A stretch of 64,000 bases of DNA from Cryptomeria japonica (Eukaryota; Streptophyta; Pinopsida; Cupressales; Cupressaceae), in NCBI RefSeq assembly GCF_030272615.1, contig NC_081406.1, positions 190,119,391 to 190,183,390 of the forward strand. Direction: 5' to 3'. Shown in pieces: positions 11,129-22,566 of this stretch (positions are counted from its first letter, which is position 1; the number at the start of each line of letters is the position of its first letter). A program made the translations under genes and the position numbers. The notes under the pieces are model-generated. The model saw nothing but the letters and a program-made list of their open reading frames with translations. It had not been told where the DNA came from and did not search any database.

Positions 11129-12256
11129 CTATCCTTTGGGATCTACATTGTTCTTCCTTCTTGCAGCACCGTTCCTCATCCTTATCTGCATGTCTTCATC
11201 AGTTGTGGTTAGATCAACCTTCTTTTGAGGAGTATTTCTAACTATGAAGGTATGTCCCTTGTTTTCTCCATTTGAGGAGACAAACAGAATGTCATTGTGG
11301 GGGACATTCTTTCTGGTGGAGCATTCACCGGAAACACTACCTAATCCTTCAGTGTCCTTGGCATGCTTTTGGTTTTTCAATATTTTGTCCAAGGAATCAC
11401 TACTTCCATCAAACCAGATTCTTACCTTGAGCTCATCCTGACATTTATCAAGGTCGTTTTGGAGAACCTCCAATTCTCCAAGCAACTGTTGATATTCTTT
11501 ATTGTTTACCTCTAGCTCAGATGCTAGATCTTTACACCGACACTCCTTGGTGTCTTCTTCTTCAGTCTTCAACTTTGAGATACATTTCTCAAATTCTTCA
11601 AGGTATTTTATTAACCGGTTATGCTCCACTATAGCAGCATTCTTGAATAGCTTGTATTCATTTCTTACTCTAGTGGGTTGTTCAAGTACATTCACAAGCT
11701 CACCTTCAAGATAAACTTTTGCTTCATCTTCTTCTTCTCCTTCACTATCACTGCCAAACACATCTTGTCGGTAGGAGTGATCTGCATGATCATTCTCAGA
11801 TGTGTTCCTCTCATCTTCTTATTCTTGATCCATGAAAAGATGGGTTCCTTCTTCATCATTCTTGTGGTTGCTAACAGATTTACCTTCATTATCTGTAGAT
11901 ACAAGAGATGCATTTCTCATTCTATCTTCACAAGTCAGTTCTGCAGTAGTAGGCTCATTTCGATAGAGCTTCTTCAATCTATCCCATAAGCTTCTTGCCA
12001 ATCTGCATCTATCCACTTGTGAGGAAACATCATCAAATAAACCACAGAGAATAGCCTTCATTACTGCATCATTACATTGGTTTCTTCTCTCTGTATCAAA
12101 ATTGGTGGGAGGACTGACTTTACTAGGGCAGCCATTTACAATAGACATCCACACATCAAACCGTAGAGAGGATAGGTATACTTCCATTCTACAACTCCAA
12201 ATGGAATAGTTTGAACCATCAAAGACCAAAGCAGGGATTGACATTAAATAGACCAT
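11129..12256 (-). pseudogene. Element B Gag-like protein (copia), one stop
   Basis: Two pieces share one frame, split only by a TAA at 11,819 (probably from GAA). The N-terminal 145 residues contain VFDGSNYSIWSCRMEVYL, the UBN2/Gag N-terminus of copia elements, and LWDRLKKLYRNE. The C-terminal 210 residues are acidic then coiled-coil-like (KYLEEFEKCISKLKTEEE, QLLGELEVLQNDLDKCQDEL). I see no CCHC zinc knuckle, which a full copia Gag normally has. The start lies 60 bp from the primer site. It would act, if at all, in particle formation with proteins supplied by another element. Confidence 0.8.
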
Positions 12257-12315
12257 TGTGTCCTTAAGCTAGAATCTACCCAAGCAGGAGAAAGCTTGTC
12301 TAACTTGGAACCTAG

Positions 12316-12327
12316 GCTCTGATACCA
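12316..12327 (-). other. Element B primer-binding site (tRNA-iMet)
   Basis: The minus strand reads TGGTATCAGAGC, complementary to initiator Met tRNA, two bases from the inner LTR end (minus strand ...TCTAACA). Confidence 0.9.
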
Positions 12328-12329
12328 AT

Positions 12330-14835
12330 TGTTAGACACAATGTACCGCTGACAAGGGGGTGAATTGGTGGTTCTCAAACTTTTCCCTTTAACTATCCTA
12401 TGTGAGTATACCGGTTATCAGATCTAACTCAATGCAAACTTCCCGGTTAGAGGGGAGACCGACACAAATGCAATCACACACAAAGGAGACATCACATAAC
12501 ACCAACATATACGAGGAAAATCCAAGATGGGAAAACCTCGGTTAGAAATGTTGTTGGAGTCTACTGCTCCAATCCAGCCTCACAATGAATCTCTCATTAC
12601 AATGTTTAGGGCACCAAACCCTTATTTAGGGTACCAACCCAAGGAGCTACAACCCCTGCACCGAGCTACAACTCAATGAATACAAAACATAATCACTGAC
12701 AAATTAATAGTCTTATTACAAATGGATTTTGTAACACTTATGCAAATCTCTTTGTTGGATCTTCTATCCAGTTCACTACCGGTTCTCTGCTAACCCTCAC
12801 ACTTATGCAACCTTACTCTCTCCTACACTCTTGCCATTTCACCCTCTTCTCCTTCTCTGTTGGTTCTTCTTTTTGCCGGTTCTCTTTTCTTTTTGCCACA
12901 TAGATGCTATCCACCACTAGTCTTGGTAACTTAGTTAGATATCTACCATCTTATTCATGTCAGTCCTCGGCTTGCCTTCTCTATAAATTTCTGCAACTCT
13001 TGTCTACCAGTTGCCTCATTGTTGTTGGTTGAACTCTTCAACTCGTTTCTTACTCACACATCCAGTCTCCTTTCTGATTCTCATTGAGTACTTGACTGAT
13101 TTTCTCTCTCATGCAGCAGCAACACTCTATCATTCGGCAACAACCTCCATCGATTTTGGCTTGTATATTTATAAACTCGTTTTCCCACCAAAAGCCAATT
13201 CAAATTTTGGGCATTTAGGGTTTTCTTCTATCAACCAAATTTGCATCCAATCTAATATGATCTACCTTGGATCGCACACCTTCTTTGGAGGGATAAGCCA
13301 TCACGTGTTTTGCATCTGTCCAAAGTATGTTTGCCAAGAATAGCAAACCTGGCCTTGTTTTTCGGCCTTGAAATTTGTTGACACATTCATGACCCAGCTA
13401 TTTCCTTCTCAATATTCTCCTGCAATCTAATTTCCTTGCTTTGATCCTGGCACCAACAACTCCCTAATCTCCTTCTATTGTTCATTCTTCCTTGAGATGC
13501 AATCCTCTGATCTAATCTGCAAATCACGGGCTCCATATTAAATGCTCAACTATAAAAATGCCTACCATGCCTTGATGATATAAACACCTTCACCAAATTT
13601 TCCCTTCTTGCCACTTGGCACCTGCGTATTGCACACGTCGGCATCCAACTCAGCATTCAACTTACCGACATTGGGTCGGTTCACACTTGATCATCCAGCA
13701 AACCCTCTTACCGGTACAAACCCTTACGATTTCAACCTTGCACTCTACTTCTCTTCTGATGGAATACTCAACCGGTCAGCACTCTTGCTAACCTACCTTA
13801 TGTACATCTTCATCAAATGGGAATCTTCTACATCTGGATATTGTTGCATTACCGGTGGACATACCTATCGATAAACACCTTGATGATACCATGTCATCAT
13901 CCTTCAACTGATTCCATCTGAGGCATCTACATGTTGATTTCACTTTGTCTACAGTTGCTCGGTCTTTCCTTCTTCATCATCAGTTGAGACAATATCTCAA
14001 CCGGTTTGTCAAAGTGACAAACTCATCACCCTTCATTTGTCCTGACAACTCATCATGCCTTCTATGTCGGTCCAGTGCATAACTTTGATTCCATGCACTT
14101 GAGGCATCTTTGTGATTCACCAGTAAATTTGGTGTGAGCCTTCAAACACCTGCCTTTACCTTTTGTCTTATCTCGGAGGACTATGATGCATTCCATGTAT
14201 AATAAGAGATAAGCTTCCACTAACCAGTGGTAGTGGATCCTTGTCATCTGCATCCTGCACTGCACTCATGTGGCTTCCTTGTTTGTGCAACATATCTTCA
14301 AACAAGCACATGTGATCCAGTTGGGCACATTCATTGTCAGTCATCCCATCACATGGTGACTGTATCTTTATCCGGGGGGAGTCCTATTGTTTTGTATCCA
14401 TACAAAATACCGGTGACCTGTACATCCTTCTCCTCCAGTGTTGATGTGATTTAGGTAGCACTCCACCTCTTCATCTCAAACAACAGCTCAACATCTTTCC
14501 CATTATGATTATACAATGGTCATAAGCTTGTCGATTGGCAACTACTTACTTGGTTGATTTATCTTCTCCACGTCAACACATTACTTACTGGTCATCATAC
14601 CATACTGGTCTCCAATACTTGTCTTCAACACAAGTTAGCACTAACTTGTATACCTGTGACTCTAATGATCATTATGTTGGATGACATTTTTCCTTACCAA
14701 TGACTTGCTATGCTTAGTTGACAATCATCAATGATACTGATTCCGGTATGCATCAATGACAACACTACCCATTCAATCTCCCATATCGGTTGCCATCCTA
14801 TACTAGTTGACATCAATGACAATACAATGGCAACA
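12330..14835 (-). repeat. Element B 5' LTR (2.5 kb)
   Basis: The inner end is fixed by the primer site and starts TGTTAGACA on the plus strand. The outer end (14,835, GGCAACA) is inferred from similarity to the TGTTGGCATTG starts of copia LTRs; the LTR could instead include S2 and run to 18,138. It holds the GGAAAATCC..GGGAAAACC motif about 180 bp in and dyads such as TTGGAG/CTCCAA near 12,555. Many ACCGGT/CCGGTT hexamers occur. No coding sequence is recognisable. Confidence 0.75.
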
Positions 14836-15795
14836 AAAACTAAAAAAGAGGAGTTGAAACCAAAAACCTTAGCAGTGTTCGGTATCTATGGTGCCTTTGG
14901 GTCACACTTACTAGTAATGTCATCGTGTTGAACTACTGCACTTAATGCCTAATAAAGCTGTAACAACTGCATATGTGGCATTGTCCCTATAAATCATCGA
15001 GGAGTAATAAGGGTCATATAGAAGTTAAAATCCAAGGGGTGGGTAATGCCCCTTAGATGAATTATCTAAAAAGATAAAGTTTAAAATAAATTTTACATCC
15101 ACTCAGTTAAACCTTAGAAAACCCCATTAGGGTTTGGTTGTGTGCGATGCTTTGAAATTTATTTATCTTGATGAATTTCAATGGATGATAATGGGTCAAG
15201 GGTGACACATATGATAGGAAATAGTACTTAGTTGTTTTATTCCACAAGCAATAGGCCACCTTGAGCCTTTTTTTGTATAGCTACCATCATGGGTAGCAAC
15301 CATAGAGAAACTGTCTCAGAGATTGACCTTAGAAAGGGTTGCGTACCCACCAAACAGTTTATAATAAATCCATAGTTAGAAACAAGAACTACAAATTTTA
15401 CGCTTTGATCTCATGTCGGAATGGGTATGTAGGCAGTCTAGGGATGGAGTTGTCCCTAGTACCCGGGTGTTTGGGGATGGGGATTAGGATGTTGGTTAAA
15501 GGCAAATAGTTGGTTTTCGAAGTTCCTTGGTCTCTCAATCAAAGGGTATAGAAATACTAATTGGAAGATTAAAAATTTTCAATGCATACTTGGAAGGAAT
15601 CCTATATGGATTTGCTTGACTTCCCGAGGCTTTAGGCCAAATTCTGAGGCGAAACTCAAGCTTATATTATTCTATTTTATTTACTCCTAAGGATGACAAC
15701 CTCGGTGCACTCCTAGTAGAGGAGTGTAGTCTTTAGAGAGTGATTTGGGACCTGTATGGTCTCGATGAGTCTAAAGTCTCTAACCTAAGCACTCC

Positions 15796-15944
15796 CTATT
15801 CTATATGAATAGATGCCTACCCCATTTGGGTAGATGCCTATCTGAATTGGATAGATGAAACCCCCTGTCCTGCATGGACAAATGCCTAACCCGTATGGTT
15901 AGATGTGCATCCTTGTTGGATGGATGTCTATCATGTTTGGATAG
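15796..15944. repeat. Tandem mini-hairpin array in S2
   Basis: This holds the same seven 21-bp-spaced hairpins as 8625-8773. Here the first is a perfect CTATTC/GAATAG and the last has one mismatch (CTATCA/GGATAG). The upstream GGGACC/GGTCTC hairpin near 15,750 keeps pairing only through a G-T pair. All other arms are identical between the two copies. Confidence 0.85.
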
Positions 15945-16499
15945 ATGTACCTAAGTATGTGATTGAATCAAACACAATTAAGAATGAAAAAAAAAATTAG
16001 TCAAAATTTTTGGGTTAAGCTTAGTGGGTCATTACATATTTAGTTAAAGAGGGTTTGATCCTATTTGAGTTGATAGCTATAATAGTCCACCCCTTTTTCA
16101 TCATAAACATTTTGGTGAACATGACTTGTTACATTTCATTTTGATTTTAGAAAAAAAAATGTATCCCATGCATTGTTTATGTCTTTCATTGTGTGTTTAG
16201 ATTAAATTTGCATTTGTAATTCTTTACTTTATTACATTGCATCATTTCATTTCAATAGTTACAACATGTTTTTGCTTTCTTTCATTAGAAAATGATAAAA
16301 CAAACAAATTTCTCACTTGGAGAAAGTAAGTTAGCCAACTATGTTTGATCTATTTTTATAAGACTTTCATGTCTTTGATAAGATGTTTACTATTGATTAC
16401 TTTGATATGCTAGATTAATCCCTTGGTGAATTCATCTTTATTCACTTATCATCCACATCTCATAAATCAAACTTTTGATAAAGATTGATGAACATGATA

Positions 16500-17085
16500 C
16501 ATGTGATTGGTTACAAGAATGAACTTGAGAAGCCTATGATTGTTGTGCATCTTCATCCCGATGTCCCTCAACCTCAAAAAATACTAGTGATTGTTGCTAA
16601 AGGTGGTAAGCATCCTAACTGAATCTTAAATTTTGCAAAACAACTCACCCAAAGAGATAAGACGAATCAACCACATAGTTATCATGTAATTGCTCACACA
16701 TACAACACAAGAAATAATAATGAACCCAATTCTGTGTAATTTTTTTCGTATTATTATTCTTCTCTTCCTACTTCTCAACTAGTTCTTCCTCATGCACCTT
16801 GTCTTACCTAACATCTTGGAAAGGAATATGATCTTGTTGAACAACTTCGTTCTACTCTAGCCAAGATTTCCCTTTGGGAGTTGATTCAAAATTTGCCTGC
16901 ATACCATAGAATGCTTCAAGAACCTTTGAAGAAGGTAGTTGTTCCATCTTCCATGATACCTAATGATGTAGCAACTTTTTAACAATGTATGCATGCAACT
17001 CAGACACACTTTATGTTTTACCAACATGAGTTGCCTTATTTGGGGATTTCAAAACCAATGTGATCATCTTATGATTATTGTGCTA
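16500..17085 (+). pseudogene. Decayed Ty3/gypsy gag/pre-protease fragment in S2
   Basis: The plus strand reads MIVVHLHPDVPQPQK near 16,540. A longer open stretch near 16,830-16,980 contains EQLRSTLAKISLWELIQNLP and PAYHRMLQEPLKK, ending in a stop after NDVATF, then FYQHELPYLG near 17,015. This resembles the linker before the aspartic protease in Athila/Tat gypsy elements. Its direction is opposite to the LTR-like terminus of the segment, so the segment may itself be composite. Confidence 0.6.
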
Positions 17086-18138
17086 CAATAAGTTATATGT
17101 TTTTTAAACTACTAATTCAATTAAAATTGTGTTAAATTAACTTTCTTTGATTAGGTGTTGTGGAGTAAGATGTTCACAAATGTTCTATCTCACCCAAACT
17201 TAGAGTATCCTACAAGAGTAAAATAAGATCAACAAATAATATTTAAATATAATTTAAATGATATGCGTATACAATAAAAAATAGTAAACATTTATGTGCA
17301 AAAAAGTATACCATATAACTGTAGGCCAAATAAAATGACCAAAAGGGTACCATGATGAGCGTGTGAAATTTGATCCTCTTTCATCAACTGTTAAATCCCA
17401 CATAAATATGCATTATTAGTAATATATCTTATAAATATTCATTTAAGATGCGATTCCCAACTATTAATTTAAACATTTGTATTAGGTGTTGATGTGATGC
17501 CCACCTATTTAATAAAAATTTATATTTAAAAATATTAAATATTATTTTGAATGCAAAGTATTATTTTATTTTGATATATTTTAAAAATTTTACCTCCGAT
17601 ACATTTGTGGGTGTACAAGTTGTTGTAGAAAAGGTCAATAACATATCACATTCTGGTGCTACACCCTGAAAAGCATAATATTTGCATCCATTTAATTTAG
17701 CTCTATAATTAAAAATCTATCTACATTTACAAATTTTCAGTATTTAATAGATAAAATGATATAAATTCAAATCAACAATACCTACATTCAACAACTCATT
17801 TGTCAACACAACATCATCTGATGCACCACCCTAATGACCTCCACTACTCCCATAACATCTTCACTGATAATGAGAACACAAATGAGAGATGGAACACACT
17901 CCTTGCATACGGTATCTCCCAAATCATACATTGCAATAGTTTGGGTATATGTGAGAGCTAGGGTCACTAGAGATAGATAGTCTAGTTAATGCATCATCCT
18001 GTGACAAATTAGGCTGGGAAATTTAGGGAAAGATAATTTAAATAGGGAAGGATTTAGAAAAGGATAAATGAATTAATTAATAGAAGACTTGTGATAAAAT
18101 AATTATTTAATTAGACAGGACAATTTTAAGTGTCTACA

Positions 18139-20265
18139 AAAACAAGAGAATTTGTACTAGTTAGGGATTCTAGAGTAGTGATGATGTATCAATAGTGGGT
18201 AATCAACAAATTTAGTGTTGATGTCCATTTATACTTAACATACAAATTTGAAAGTTTTGGCATGGAAGTTGGCACATAATGAGGAGTTGGAAAGGTCAAC
18301 TAAGGCCCGCATTTAAATTTGAGTTTAAAACTTTTGGTATCAGATCTACAAGTATAAAAGTGAATTGATTCAGATCTATCAATAAATGGACCAAAGTGAA
18401 GAATAAGTAATTTTAGAGATGATAGATGTCTAAAAATGATCTTAGCTTTGTATCTAATGGTCAACTAGAAAATAGGATCAATGAGAGCATCAAATCAATC
18501 AAAATTATACACTAAAATTGTATCCTCAATGCACCCAAACAAAAAGATAAAAAATAAATAAAAATATGAAATATACACTTTCCATCATAACAAACTATAT
18601 AAAAGAATTTAAACAAACCACCATATTAATTCCTTAAAATCCCACTAAATGGCATTAAACATATGTACTACAATCTATTTTAATATAACCTAAACAACTA
18701 ATCAGGAATATTTTCAAATGTTTTTGAAAAATTAAATTAAATTAAAAACCACCCGTGTAAAACATCACCTCAACTTTTTAATTTTGTAATAATAAATGGT
18801 TTATTTCATAGAATGCTGAATTTTCATCGAATCCAGAGATGGAACTTTGCATTGATGTTTTCAAATCAAAATTATGATATTCAAACCCAAGACATTTGCA
18901 CATGCAATCAGATAGAGTACAAAAGTAAACCCCCAACACCAATAAAAACTAAGTGGCCCAAATATTTCAAAAGCTGAGGACACATTAACCAAGGTCATTC
19001 AAACCCAAAATAAAAATCTCAAAAAAAAAAACCCTAATTTAAATTTTTAAAGCCAAGGACACAATGACCGAGGCCATAAAAAAATCAAAAATAAAAATAT
19101 CAAAATAACACAAACTTAATATAAAAGATCATGACACATTAACCAAGGCCATTTGCACCACACTAAATATATTTATATGCCTTGAAAACATGCATGACAA
19201 CTAATTAACATGGTAGTCTACAAATTTCTAGTATTGCCCACTTATTCTCTCCACATGCACTAATGGATTCCCATTTGCTTCTTTTGATATATATTTATTG
19301 TATATCCCACCCCACATGATTCTTTTGATGTATATTTATTGTATATATCCAACCCCACATGATTCTTAAAGCTCTTCAAAGGTTTGGCAATTCATCAGAC
19401 AACCCACACGATAGCAAGGGAAACTTTTGTCCTAGGGAGGCAGGGTTTGGCATGGTTATTTTGTCCCCCTCTCAATATCATGGGGCCCTGAACTATATAA
19501 ATAAAGAAAAGATTTTGTATTGTGTGCTAATGTCCTTTGCTTCCTTCCCAAGTGAGGCATAGCCCACATATATAAATTTGTGTTTATCCCATCTTGTATG
19601 GAATATGCTTTAGCTTTTGCCCATTATATGAGTACAAGTTAACTAGTTCACTGTAATTATTTCACACCATGGGGTTATGATAGAAAAGTTATGATTGAGT
19701 GGGGATGTAACTGTCACCATGACTTTAGTTCAACTAGAAGACAAAGGGAATGTTTAGTCTTGTCCCAATCTTCTCCCTTGTTTTGGTGAGTGCTTATCAC
19801 ATCACCTTAAAGAAACATTCCTAATGCTTCACAAGATGCATCAACATTGGGCTTGTATATGGATCCAAATGAGTGCATTTTGTCTAGCTTTTGCTTTTCA
19901 TGGGCTATGAATATAGGTAAGATAGATGATTATTTTTTAATAAATTATTATGGGTTTGGACAAAAAGTTAAAATAAAGTAAGATTTTTTTTTATTATGTA
20001 TGTTATTTTTTATACAAGAATAAATGAAAGAAGGTAAAATATAAGCAATTGAAAATAATAAAATAATTTGAATTAGTGTGTGATTTAAGCAATTGTGAAG
20101 ACTATAAGAAATAATATTATCATTTAAACATTTGCAATTTATAAAATCAAAATATCAATGTACATTTATTTAAATGTCAAATCATCTTATAATAATATTA
20201 TGATGCACATCAAATGTTAGTAACATGTTTGAATTTTTAATTTTTTTCTTTTTTTATTGTTCTAC
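18139..20265. other. AT-rich spacer, no gene recognised
   Basis: I see no coding frame with family motifs. A short tandem duplication lies at 19,280-19,364 (about 41 and 44 bp, built on TTTTGAT..TATATTTATTGTATAT..CCCCACATGATT). A TATA-like CTATATAAATAAAG occurs near 19,493 without a supported gene after it. Oligo-A and oligo-T runs are common. Confidence 0.5.
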
Positions 20266-20347
20266 GGGATGAAAGGCACAAGTTTTGAACTCATGACCAG
20301 CCTATCAATAGGGTTCATGACTTACCACCACGTTGCAAGATCATCCC
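20266..20347 (-). ncRNA. tRNA-like sequence (decayed tRNA or SINE head)
   Basis: On the minus strand an 82-nt stretch begins GGGATGA and ends TCATCCC, a perfect 7-bp acceptor-type stem. A D-arm-like TTGC..GTAA and a T-arm-like CATGAG-TTCAAAA-CTTGTG with a 7-nt loop follow. The anticodon arm is not canonical: the TCATGAACC and GGTCATGA segments pair instead. It looks like a tRNA-derived relic rather than a working tRNA; a SINE head is possible. Confidence 0.4.
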
Positions 20348-20729
20348 CTTATTTTTTCTTGTTTTATATTAAAATTTCATTTCACTTTAGAGTTTTATTT
20401 TTCTTTATTTTATATTAGAATTCCATTGCTTATTTGGACATCAATTAAAAAATGTTTAATTAAAATTTTACTTTATGATTTCAAATAGTGTAAAATTATG
20501 TTTTTGATTATTTTTATTCTCAATTACTTTTTTCTTTACTTGTGTAATATTATTCTAATTATTCTTCTGTCTTGAATATATATTTTCTGAAAAATATGTA
20601 TCATTTTTTTTTTAAATATTAAAATTTAAAGTATGTAATTATACAAATTAAATTTTATTTTTTATTAATCAATAAAATTAAAATATTGTTTAGAATAAAT
20701 TTTGTGATTTTTGTTTTTATATGAAATCG

Positions 20730-20735
<6 letters not shown>

Positions 20736-20776
<41 letters not shown>
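20736..20776. repeat. (TA)n microsatellite
   Basis: An uninterrupted TA run of about 20 units. The surrounding 20,350-20,970 region is extremely AT-rich and holds nothing else I can name. Confidence 0.95.
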
Positions 20777-20778
<2 letters not shown>

Positions 20779-20972
20779 ACTTTAAGCCTTTTACTCTTAA
20801 AAAACTAGTAAATTATGAAGTATCATTTAAAACATTGATTAAAAAAAACTTACAATTTATTTTAAAAATATTTCAATTGTCTTATGAACTCTTGAAACCT
20901 TTTATTTATTAAATACAATTATTTAAATTTAAAAATAATTTACTTATATATCTTTTAACAACTTTAAATTTT

Positions 20973-21612
20973 ATTAATATTTTTAAATATCAAAATATAA
21001 TATAGAAAGTGTGTTATAAATGCTTTCCATTGCTAAAACATGATTTTTTAATGGAATTTATTTTTCCTTCTTCTTTTTATTTTTATTTGCCAACGTTTAA
21101 ATTTTACCTAAAACCCACTTAATATATGTAAATTCATTGAATCCCTATTCTATGATTCTCTTTTCTCATTCTCACTAATTATCATTATTCATTAATATTT
21201 TAAAATATCAAAATATAATATAGAAATTGTGTTAAAAATACATTCCATTGCTAAAACGTGATCTTTTGATAGAATTTCTTTTTTTTTGTCTTTTTCTTTT
21301 TCTTTTTATTTATCAATGTTTATATTTAACTAAAAAGCGACTTAACATATGAAAATTCATTGAATCTTTGTCTTATGGTTCTCTTTTTTGATTTCCACTA
21401 ATTATCATTATTCATTAATATTTTCAAATATCAAAATATAATACAGAAATTGCATTAAAAACATTTTCCATTATTAGAACATGGTCTTTTGATAGAATTT
21501 CTTCTTTTTTTTTCCTTTTCTTTTTCTTTTTATTTATCAAAGTTTATATTTAACTTAAAACCCGCTTAATACATGACAGTTCACTGAATCTCTCTAATTA
21601 TCATTAATCGTT
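20973..21612. repeat. Tandem repeat, three ~220-bp units
   Basis: Units start at 20,973, 21,191 and 21,414 with ATTAATATTTT, followed by ATATCAAAATATAAT.CAGAAA and a C-rich AAAACCC.CTTAAT motif. Spacings are 218 and 223 bp; the third unit is about 200 bp. Each has a T-rich tract in its middle. No coding content is seen. Confidence 0.85.
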
Positions 21613-22566
21613 AAATTAATTAAATCGTATAAAACATATATTGATAACACAAATATCACATTAAAAAAAACTTTATTATTTTTTTAAATAATGTCACAAT
21701 TCAATCAAATACCAACATATTGACCAAAAGACAAATTGATTGTCTTCATTTTTAAAACATCCATGAAAAGAATAACTCAAATTAGTATGGGATAATGTTA
21801 AAGCTAGTTGCTTCACAAAATTTGACTTATTATTGCTTTATATAAAAGCAATTCTACACATCAATTTTATATATTACATTTTCTTCAAATAAACTCATTG
21901 ATCTAGGCCTATTGACCAAACAAACAGACAAATTGATTCTCTCCATTTTCAAAAAAATTCAAACCTTTTTCCCTTAACAAAATGCATTCAAACAAATGAT
22001 TCATTCATGTTATACTTTGCTAAATTGTACCCTACCAAATGAAATTATTGCATATTTAGCTTTTGTAACACACATATTTAAATATTCTTCTACGTCATAA
22101 TGTTTCCAAGCTTAAAAATGAGTGCATCATTATCATGTACTCAACATTTGCACTAAATTCTTATCCATAGATATTTATTCTAATCATTTTTTTAGGGGGC
22201 TCTCATCCAACCATTTAAGAGCATGGAATGTATAAAATATTCATATTATGTCATAATCCTTCTCATTAAATTATTTTGTATTGAATTATCAGAGAACAAA
22301 AAGTCATAAAAATTGTGAAGAATTAAAGTTGTGAAAATAACTATACAAGTAATGATGAGTTGTAAGTAAAATTGAAGGCACTATCAAGGGACCCTCTCAA
22401 CGTTGAGAATAGAGACAAGTATGTGAATGAAAACATAATAAGAATGAGGGGAAATACCCAAAAGTGGCACAAGAAAACATCTAGAAAGAAACAAATAAGC
22501 ATCATTTTAGAGTGTTGGGACAACACGCCCATGTTGCCTCCCAAGGACATCACCTTTAGAATATGA
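21613..22566. other. AT-rich spacer, nothing recognised
   Basis: No family motifs, terminal repeats or RNA genes are visible. Short frames at 22,341-22,586 on both strands have no recognisable domain. Confidence 0.5.

Larger units (their letters stand above)
10941..12329 (-). mobile_element. Element B interior (gag-only)
   Basis: This 1.39-kb interior lies between the primer site at 12,316 and the edge of S1 at 10,940. It has a gag frame but no protease, integrase or reverse transcriptase. After the gag stop at 11,129, about 190 bp of purine-rich minus-strand sequence follows, with no textbook polypurine tract directly at 10,940. Either B is a naturally gag-only non-autonomous copia element or its 3' part was removed when S1 was joined. 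Confidence 0.7.
14836..18138. repeat. Segment S2: second copy of the 3.3-kb segment
   Basis: This is the second copy of 7667-10,940. It ends at 18,138 in AAGTGTCTACA, so its minus strand starts TGTAGACACTT, an LTR-type terminus. The five bases AAAAC follow both the B LTR end (14,836-14,840) and the S2 end (18,139-18,143). S2 preserves the gypsy fragment better than S1. No intact gene is present. Confidence 0.85.

Noticed and set aside
19359-19562. 67-codon plus-strand frame after a TATA-like sequence
   Set aside because: No recognisable domain or codon pattern, short, and in AT-rich spacer; not enough for a gene call.
20736-20776. TA run as a replication origin or promoter
   Set aside because: A simple microsatellite explains it; no supporting gene or initiator elements nearby.
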